A stretch of 26,493 nucleotides of DNA, from assembly GCF_000143415.4 (NCBI RefSeq), contig NW_003314306.1, forward strand, positions 1,480,283-1,506,775. The letters run 5' to 3'. The stretch is from Selaginella moellendorffii (lineage: Eukaryota > Streptophyta > Lycopodiopsida > Selaginellales > Selaginellaceae). Position 1 is the first letter of the stretch, and each line of letters starts with the position of its first letter. The notes below the pieces were generated by a model. That model was not told the origin of the DNA and made no database searches. It was given only the letters and a program-made list of their open reading frames with translations. This document shows, piece after piece, positions 19,313-26,493 of the stretch. The position numbers and the translations under genes are program-made.

Positions 19313-20659
19313 GAGAAAAAAAGCCAGGTACTTCAAGGATGGATTGTACTACCACGGTATCATGGAACTTACTCTTTGATATGATGCCTCTAATCTACAA
19401 AGTTATGCAGGTGGTATGGGTCGACTCATTCGAGCAGTGAGGGCGCTTGCAAGGCTTACACGAAAGGTTCTTCTTCCAGCCAAGCAAGGTTATCTGAATC
19501 TGTTGTTTTTCTTCACAGGAGCGCTTCATCGAGTCTCTTGTTAATGCGTCCACACTACAACAACAAAGAGAGCTCTGGTATAATGCATCCGCATGCACCA
19601 AAAGTAACTGTCTCACTTTGATTGCCTGAGCAGGTTCGCTTGTGTAGGATCACAAGCTGGGATTTTTGCGAAGATGGTATCTTTCTTCGTAACCAACAGA
19701 TTCACGATGTCGTTTTGTGCTGGAGTGTGCAAAGGCCAGCTTCGTCTGCTACGCAAGGAGGGCAACTTATACAAGTAAGACATCTTTCTCAGGCGTGATT
19801 CTCATTGAACCACTTGTCCTTTGTTTTCACAGCTACATTGTCCGCTGTCTAAATTCAACAGCTGCGTATTCACATCTCCGGGACAGCAACTACTTTTACC
19901 GCTGCTGCCTGACTGGGAAGTTTTCATCCAACTGCTGTCCTCGTTTCCTGGAAAAGGAAAACTTCCACAAACTCAAGGTACTACACACGAACGACTTGCC
20001 ATGAATTTCAAGACTTTTGTGCTGTGTTGCAGACAAGGCTTGCTGCGGAGGAGTGCCTGTTGATCCGGACAGCCACATTTGTGGAGGAGCTTTCGAAGCG
20101 AATGTACACCAAGGTACGTACCTGGAACTTCTTGTTTGGTGAAATGCTGTGTATTGCTTGGTGCTCAGGTGATTTTGATGGACCACGTCGACTGGCTAGA
20201 ACAAAGCGACGTCGATGTCCTTTGCAAAGCGCTGCAAGCACATGTAATTGTAAGTAGTTGCGAATTTCCACACCCTCGATCACCTCACACTTGTGATTTC
20301 CACTTGGTTTTTAGCCTGGAGGCCGCGTGATCTGGCGCAGTGCGTCGCGACCTCCAAGCTACGCCAATTGCATCGAGAAATCTGGATTCAAAGGTTCGAA
20401 GTTCTTTCCTTTTTGGAACTGTTTTTGGAAGCTAAAAACCAATTGTTTCTGCGCAGTGATCCAAGTAGCAACGAGCAAGGCTTACATGGACAGAGTAAAC
20501 ATGTACGCGAGCTTCTTCGTGGCTGTTCGCGTGGGTGGATTGGCATCCATCAAAATTCCAATCCATCCATCATCGAGGCTTCACGATCACAAGCTGGATC
20601 CTAAAGAACCCGAGTCGCCGGACTCGGTGCTACCAGCGCCATTGTGGATCGAGATTTGA
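19313..20659 (+). CDS. BTA1: Betaine lipid synthase, BtaA-like domain (3' part)
   Basis: Nine exons can be joined without a break: 19313-19356, 19411-19466, 19519-19577, 19634-19774, 19833-19977, 20033-20113, 20169-20249, 20315-20393 and 20457-20659 (TGA), about 295 residues. All introns are GT-AG, 52-65 nt. The product matches the SAM:diacylglycerol 3-amino-3-carboxypropyl transferase family (DUF3419, BtaA part of BTA1), which makes the homoserine-ether head group of the betaine lipid DGTS at the ER. Recognisable blocks: YFKDGLYYHGG, then NASTLQQQRELW, NYFYRCCLTGKF followed by CCPRFL, ILMDHVDWL and PGGRVIWRSAS. The N-terminal ~100 residues of this domain and the partner BtaB-type methyltransferase domain are not found; the sequence upstream of 19076 belongs to the duplicated NTPase segment. 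An upstream mini-exon ending 19253 (donor GTAAGTAGC) would fit in phase, giving NFW before RKKARYF. It may be a 5'-truncated copy with intact 3' exons. Confidence 0.8.
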
Positions 20660-21149
20660 TCGATCATTCCTTCCACTTCTCCACTGACGTCTATCGATTA
20701 ATTGGAACATAACCATTGTTAATCAGCCCAAGGAATATATTTGGCCCAAACCATATAAATTGACTATCCATGATGGGATCTGCACAGCAAACTCCCGAAG
20801 CAGAGGTTATGTAGAATTTGCTGCATTGCGTTAAACATGCTGTTTGAGCATATAAAAAAAAATGGTGGTGATACTCCTTTCATGGCAAAAATCCGCAGCC
20901 ACCTTCGCAGGATTAGGACTGCTTGCCACGATCAATTCTTGTGGTGGTCTCTTTTGCCACCTTTGCAAGACTAATTCAGGTGCAAGCTGATTTGACTAAA
21001 ATAATATAGACCCCTTACCAGGTATTTTGCCATGAAAGCCAGGAGTGCTGAGCAGCACTAGACCTGGCAGCAACAACAAGAATAAGAAGTATGGAAGTAT
21101 AGAATTAAAAGTATAGAAGAATAAGTAAGAATATTGGCTGAATTAGCCT
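20660..21149. other. BTA1 3' flank and repeat DNA
   Basis: Presumed 3' UTR and flank of BTA1. Around 20895-20990 a block containing GCCACCTT, GCAGGATTAG and TGCTTGCCAC recurs imperfectly within itself (GCCACCTTTGCAAGACTAATTC). No gene is seen; part of it may belong to the gypsy remnant to the right. Confidence 0.35.
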
Positions 21150-21610
21150 TCTTAACATCAATCTTTAAGATTTAGACGATGGGATTGATCCACAACATCA
21201 CCAGAATGTAAATATGTTTTAAACTTGTTTATATGGAACATTAGATGAATTTTTGAATTAATTGGCAAGTCCAAAATGCAAACAAAATCCCCCACACTAT
21301 GAAATTGTCTAAGGCCCATAACATTGTGAAGACAATGTAGCACCACCACCTCTTTTCAAAGACCATTTTGCATATAACAACTTAAGGAAAACTTTATCAC
21401 CAACTTCGTACTCTTGATGATGATAATGTTCATTAGTTAATCTTTTATCTTGTTCTTGAGTTTGTTTCATGTTTAACTTTGTCAACTCAAATTTATCTTG
21501 TATATCCTCCAAGAAATAAAAAATATAAAGCATCCAAACCAAAGGTAAATTCAAACTCATGGAATACTTAAGAAGCTCATAGCCATATATTAGCTTATTA
21601 ATGAGCATTA
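21150..21610 (-). pseudogene. Ty3/gypsy integrase C-terminal remnant (element B)
   Basis: Two minus-strand pieces read as the C-terminal end of a plant gypsy polyprotein: HHQEYEVGDKVFLKL (21400s) and, in another frame, VGDFVCILDLPINSKIH followed by LMFHINKFK. The pattern (GD.V..KL, then a domain with L.LP..S.IH..FH...LK) is the usual C-terminal chromodomain-proximal part. The frame break between them and the lack of everything upstream show a dead fragment. It is a different lineage from element A at 22617. Confidence 0.7.
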
Positions 21611-21639
21611 TATGAGCAAATTAAAGTGTGTTTACACTC

Positions 21640-22340
21640 TGGTGATGTCATGTCATGATGGAGCTATGATTTGACTTCACCTAATTGCTTTCCAGCCTCC
21701 ACCTATGTATCTAGCATTGCAATTGAAAATTAAACTAGAAGTTTCTTCGTCTTAGCACCAAGGAAACAAAAGTTGGGTTCAAAACCATAAATTGTTTATT
21801 GTGCACTGTCTTCTTGCCAAAGCTTCGTCATCCTGCCAGTAAGACTTATGCAGCTCATCCTTCCTTTGTTGGCACTAGCTCTTTGGTTCTTGGACACTGA
21901 TGAGGACTGTCACCACTTTGATTTGGATTGCTATGACTTGCACGTTATTGTTGGCTTTGTACATGATTACAACGCAGCTGCTCAACTCCCCCTGCTTAAC
22001 TAGAATTTAAACTGTTAATAGAGACCGCAGCGGATTCATCCAGACCGCTGCATGCCTCGTCAACCTGTGCCTCCCCCAGCCCAGCAATCGTCAGAGATAA
22101 TCCCGGGGAGGAATGCGGCATAGGTAGTAGTCACCCTTGTACAAGCTCCAACAAGCTGCAGGAGGACGAGCTTCACTATGAATTCCCCCTATGCCCAGCA
22201 TCCACATAGCCATTGTAGCAGCCGTTCAGGAACAGCCCTAGAGCAACTTCTAGAGGTTCGGCCACAAGAATACTCATGTGAGAAGCGACAAGAAGTGGCT
22301 TTGAGCACTCCGCGGGCATATCTCCAGGCCCGCTGATGCA
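21640..22340 (-). pseudogene. Decayed third copy of the NTPase-nuclease gene
   Basis: Matches the C-terminal half of the two intact paralogs (compare 4215-5190). Frameshifts, stops and two larger deletions are visible. One joins 4549- and 4687-equivalent positions at about 21941 and removes the segment carrying the REase-fold D and K motifs; the other removes 5035-5130-equivalent sequence near 22260. The left third (21640-21800) has many C-to-T and G-to-A changes; the right part is much better preserved, for example at 22025-22260. Exons 1-3 and the P-loop half are absent. It is continuous with a BTA1 scrap on its right, in the same order as at 15737-20659. Confidence 0.85.
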
Positions 22341-22354
22341 AGTGATAATACTCT

Positions 22355-22475
22355 GGATGGGTACGTACCTTGAACATCTTGTTTGGTTCAGTCTTTGAAA
22401 TGCTGTGTATTGCTTGGTGCTCAGGTGATTTTGATAGACCACGTCGATGTCCTTTGCAAAGCGTGATCGTAAGTA
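22355..22475 (+). pseudogene. BTA1 scrap (one exon with parts of both introns)
   Basis: Matches 20112-20255: the end of the intron before, the exon for VILMDHV (with an internal 24-base deletion and further changes) and the donor of the next intron. It carries the same repeated block to its right (22476-22615) as 7351-7497. Confidence 0.75.
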
Positions 22476-22615
22476 GCTGCGAATTTGTACACTCGAGAGT
22501 CTCGAACACCCTCACACTCGGGCCATTTTTTAGCAAAACTACTTATGCTAAGTCGAATTTTCGAGACAAGAATTGCAGTTGCAGAATTTTCGAGTTAGTT
22601 TCGGGCGCGGTTGCA
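22476..22615 (+). repeat. BTA1 intron fragment plus ~85-bp element, copy 2
   Basis: Partner of 7351-7497 with few differences. It contains the direct repeat AATTTTCGAG twice. At its end this copy runs into gypsy coding sequence, whereas the other runs into a GGC tract, so the block ends at a common point (the GTTTCGGGCG motif). Confidence 0.75.
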
Positions 22616-22616
22616 G

Positions 22617-23967
22617 GGTCATGCCATGGCCGATCTTTCACGATTGCCATGCCCTCCCTCCTCCCAGGATCTTGAGGATGACCCAGCTGGTGCTGCTCTG
22701 TTTTCTTGCGACACCACGATCGCTTTGCGGCCGACGCTGTTCCTGAATGGTATCAAGGCATTGCAGATTATCTGGCTACCGGCGAGTTCCCTGCTGACTT
22801 TACTGCCACCGAACGCAAGCGACTTATTATCCAGGCTCGTCCATACTCTCTCCTGCATGGCCAGCTCTACATCCTCGGCCGTGACGACGTTCTACGCCGC
22901 TGTATCCTTCCTCACACTGTCATCACTTCATGCCATAATTCACCTTAAGGCCACTTTTCATCTGAGGCAACAATTCGTTTGGTTCTTCAAGCTGGCTATT
23001 GGTGGCCAACGCTTCACAAGGATGTTGCTACCTACGTTCAGACCTGTGATCCCTGCCAGGGTGCTGGTCGCCCAACTCACCGCGATCTGATGCCGCTTAA
23101 TCCTCTGCTTCTGGTGCTTCCTTTTGAGAAGTGGGGCATCGATTTTGTGGGACCGATCAAGCCGGCCAGTCATCCTTCCTGTTGTCGCTACATTCTCGTT
23201 TGCATGGACTACGTCACAAAGTGGGCCGAGGCTGAAGCTCTCACGGAAGATACAGCCAAGGTTGCGACTTTTCTTTACAAGAACATCATCATGAGATTTG
23301 GCTGCCCTTTGGAGCTGGTGAGTGACCGAGATACTCACTTCATCAATCAAGTGATCGAGACCTTGGTGGAGAAGTATGGCATCGCTCATCGCTACCACCC
23401 TCGTGCTTGGTGCGCACCAACAAGATATGTGTGACATCATCATGAAGCTCGCAAGTGCTTCTCGCACAGATTGGGATCACCGTTTGCTCGATGCACTCTG
23501 GGCATACCACGTTGCTTACAAGGTCACCACCAAAGCTTCACCGTTCCATCTTGTTTATGGACAAGAAGCCATCCTGCCGCTTGAGCTCGAGATTATGGCT
23601 GTCGAGCACAACTTGGACTGGGACAACACTCTTCAAGCTCGACTGGACATGCTTCTACAGCTCGACGAGCGTCGACTTCTCGCTTTCCAAGCTCGCGAAG
23701 CATGCCGCAATGGTATGATCGTCATTTGCGTGCTAAACATTTTTCTGCTGGTGGTTCTGCTGTATGATAGCAAGCACTGAAAAAAGCATGGGAAACTACG
23801 TGTTCACTGGCTTGGGCCATATTGCATTGTTGAAGTTTTTTCTAACGGCTCAGTCCAGCTTGAAGATTTCAGTGGGAACTTCTTACCAACTGGTGCTCAC
23901 TTGCGCAAGTACCATGAGTGAGATGAAGCTGCCATGGAGTTATGTGCTCTGGGACGGAGCCCAATAG
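22617..23967 (+). pseudogene. Ty3/gypsy pol remnant: RNase H end and integrase (element A)
   Basis: The 3' part of a gypsy polyprotein. It starts in the last residues of RNase H (ADLSRLP, 22624 on), then a linker, a zinc-binding HHCC module (His at 22934 and 22952, Cys pair CDPC at 23045-23056) and the integrase core with the first two catalytic Asp (WGIDFVG at 23141, VSDRDTHF at 23324). Breaks: a frame change near 22700, an in-frame TAA at 22946-22948 within the zinc module, a frame change with lost residues around 23400-23440 that removes the block with the third catalytic Glu, and further breaks near 23714 and 23778. The C-terminal part is still visible (HWLGPYCIVEVFSNGSVQL). Reverse transcriptase, protease and gag are missing: the element is 5' truncated at the 22615 junction. 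Confidence 0.9.
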
Positions 23968-24368
23968 GTGGGGGGTGATGTAGATTCCAACTTTAGTCAT
24001 GTCACCAGTGGGATTGTATGTAATGTATGTCTGTCCTGAAGATTACCAAGAGGGAGTGGACCTGGGCTATGATGGTGCTGAGGCACGTCAAGAAGAAGCT
24101 ATGCTGTTGATGAGAAGCCAAAAACCAGCCTAAGAACCAGACACTCTGTGCTGCTGACCTACACAGCCGCAGGGCTGCCGGGGTTTCTGGTTCTTCAAGA
24201 CAAACATCTTTATTCTTTTTATATAATCCCATTTTTACTCCTCTCCTATCATGACTTGGCTAAAGTTGGAATATTCTCTCAGTACTACATCATTCTTTAT
24301 ATATAATCCCTTTTTACTTCTCTCCTATCATGACATGGCTAAAGTTGGAATATTCTCTCAGTTCTACA
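23967..24368 (+). mobile_element. Polypurine tract and 3' LTR of gypsy element A
   Basis: The purine run AGGTGGGGGGTGA (about 23965-23978) is directly followed by TGTAG, the expected LTR start at 23979. The inverted terminus CTACA occurs at 24285-24289 and again at 24364-24368, because the last 80 bases are tandemly duplicated (24212-24291 and 24292-24368). The LTR is therefore 311 or 390 bp. No 5' LTR is in the window, as expected of a truncated copy. Confidence 0.75.
24212..24368 (+). repeat. 80-bp tandem duplication at the LTR end
   Basis: Two units with period 80, differing at a few positions; both contain CTCTCCTATCATGAC and GGCTAAAGTTGG. The second unit repeats the LTR terminus CTACA. 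Confidence 0.9.
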
Positions 24369-26150
24369 TGCACCATTCACGACTGATTTTTATCAACTTT
24401 TACATAGTGCATCACAGTGTTCATCTACAATTTCCTCTGGCTTCAAAATGCTGCACAAGCTTAATATGGAAGAAATTCAAAAAGTCTTAGATTCAATGGA
24501 AAGAAAACTCTTAGAAAACAATTTAATTTGTGCAAAATGGGCAAACCACATTATATCGTTCAGTATTATAACTTTATACTACAGAACTACTACATTACTT
24601 CACCTAGGGAATTTTATAGGAATTAACCAAACATGAAATTTCATTATATATATTTGACAATTACAACTTTAGGGTTCTTTAGTATCCAAGTGGCATTATA
24701 ATAATTACTGCCTAACTTGGTTTAGTTTCATAATGCCATACAAAATTATGTTCTATGAGGATGGAGCAAATTGATACTTCACTAATTCATAATAAGGAAG
24801 TGTTTTAAGTGTATAGAATATAGAAATGTACATATTTAATAAGCTTAATAACCTCAGATTATATATATGAATGAGTGGTCCAGATTAAAATCAATTTGAC
24901 AACTATGAAAAACTATATAATAATTTTATATGGCATTATTATATCATCACCTCCTATTTAAATGATGGAAGGGAAATAAGATTCTCCTATCGATAAGTTG
25001 AGATTTGGAAGAACATCAGGAGGACACACCATTGAATTTGTAGGTGGTGTAATTTCTTTTTAATCCTTTTATACATATATAATTTCTAGAGGATTTATTT
25101 GTTAAATATTATGTCAAATATTATAAACTTGTAATCTAACTTGCTGCAACACTCAATATAGTCCTTTCTATTAGGTATAGAGCCCTTTAAAAAAACCACT
25201 TATTATAAGATTAGGAAAAATAAACCAACACCAAATCATTCATATTGATGGATGATATGAGAGTTGTAGTATTATTATTATCCCACTTGTATGTGACTTA
25301 AGTATTTAGAAAACTCTACTTGAACCAGTAGAAAAATACTCATTAAATATTAATTTCAAGATTTAACATCATTGGCAATCATAAAAATAAACTCAAATTG
25401 ATTAGCAATATATGCATAACTATATATGAGTTTATATAATGAAGCACTAATAGAACTTTACACCCCATAACATATGTGTACTAGAGAGATAATAAATAAT
25501 CATCCCAATCTAAATATTAAAAGTTATATACTTTGCAATTATCCCCTTGAAGGTTTAAATGAGCAATTCTACCAAACTATCTATTTATGGATACTAAACA
25601 CTCATGAAAGTGTGGTATATCAACAGCCAAGACATTAAGATGTAAATTACCTTAACCATAAATGCAAAACTATTATCTAAAAGAATTCATTTCAAACAAG
25701 AATGCTAAAACATTACTTAATTAGAGAGGAAGTATTTAATAACAATTGTAAATGCATTAATAAGAGCACAAACTTCCACCTAAGAAGTTATGAGACCAGA
25801 AGCAATAATGACATATTCATTATTGGCAGTTAGTCATAAAAAAAATGTCACCAGCTCAAACAAATAAAAAATTACAAACACACAAAAAGGAGTGTTATGA
25901 GTTTAGCACCAAATAAAATTATACACATACAAGATGACTATAAAAAACAAATTCCCTAAGATGTTGTTAGCTATAAAATTAAGATCCAAATAATAAAAAG
26001 GTTTGATTAGATATATCTAGGGCTGGATGTATTTAGGACTTAATATATCTGAGACCGAATTCAAAACCGAGTTTAAAATATAGACAAAGATTGAATTCAA
26101 GACCAAATATAAATAGGGGTCAACTATAAAGGATAATAGCCCAAGAGTAA
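24369..26150. other. AT-rich DNA without a supported gene
   Basis: Low-complexity sequence. A short plus frame at 24448-24636 encodes MEEIQKVLDSMERKLLENN and could be a retroelement gag fragment, but no family motif is seen. Otherwise no structure beyond AT-rich direct repeats. Confidence 0.45.
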
Positions 26151-26330
26151 GAATGTCCTTTTTTTTCCAATTAGTTAAATGTTTTGGGATATTTGGAGTT
26201 AAATATCATTAATTTTGCATACTATTGGGTTAAATAACCTCTAAAACACTTGAGACCAAGTTTAAGTTTAAGTTTGAGTACTATTGAGTTAAGTAACCTT
26301 TAAGAACATTTCAGACCAAATCCAAGAAAC
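26151..26330 (+). repeat. Two degenerate 5S/TRIM-LTR-like blocks in tandem
   Basis: After a T-run and CCAATTAGTTAAATG the pattern of the TRIM LTRs returns twice: TACTATTGGGTTAAATAACC (about 26219-26240) and TACTATTGAGTTAAGTAACC (about 26279-26300), both with a degenerate GACC tail. Similarity to 5S is only recognisable through the better copies at 11440 and 14713. Confidence 0.4.
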
Positions 26331-26493
26331 AACTTTACAATCCCTACTATTTCTGTAGATTTCAATGTTATTTCCTAACATTATATATTGCATGTGTAAT
26401 TGCAAGTTTGTCTTGCTTTAAACCCTAGCCCTAGTAAGAAATGGTTTTAAAAAATTAAAATGCAAATTTAATTTATCAAATTAGCAACTTGGT

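Noticed and set aside
1-26493. tRNA genes, CRISPR arrays, bacterial operons
   Set aside because: None seen; spaced repeats here are LTRs, segmental copies and simple repeats, and the genes have plant introns.

Overview
This is nuclear DNA of a land plant, most likely a Selaginella-type lycophyte. Evidence: very short GT-AG introns (30 splice sites agree on 52-65 nt introns), a betaine-lipid synthase gene (a pathway known in algae, mosses, ferns and lycophytes and lost in seed plants), plant telo-box motifs, plant Ty3/gypsy remnants and small retroelements carrying plant-type 5S rRNA sequence. The species call is inference.

Layout. 1-3570: AT-rich, repeat-derived DNA. 3573-7350: first copy of a ~3.7 kb segmental duplication, holding a five-exon minus-strand gene (4039-6780, 837 aa) for a Crinkler/RHS-type P-loop NTPase joined to a restriction-endonuclease-fold domain. 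7351-8600: a mosaic of short fragments (betaine synthase intron piece, GGC tract, unidentified minus-strand exons, a plastid-type methyltransferase fragment). 8790-9634: an organellar bL20 ribosomal protein gene with a reading-frame conflict at its 5' end. 9700-12200: AT-rich repeats, including a clean solo LTR with 5S-like sequence. 12530-12850: relic junction of betaine synthase and the NTPase-gene 3' flank. 12850-15388: AT-rich DNA with a two-LTR 5S-bearing element. 15389-19075: second duplication copy, holding the paralogous NTPase-nuclease gene (15737-18517, 850 aa). 19313-20659: nine consecutive 3' exons of BTA1. 21150-24370: remnants of two gypsy elements flanking a decayed third NTPase-nuclease copy and BTA1 scraps. 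24370-26493: AT-rich repeats.

The most interesting content is the pair of NTPase-nuclease paralogs. Both are intact through four introns, yet they differ in concentrated patches: 13 of 32 residues differ around an intron that is identical in both copies, and the predicted catalytic lysine of the nuclease motif is present in one copy and glutamate in the other. The order of the relics (NTPase 3' flank, NTPase gene, BTA1 exons, next 3' flank) points to an ancestral tandem array of a composite unit that was later broken up by retroelements and deletions. I see no operon-like or direct functional link between the NTPase genes and BTA1; their association looks structural.
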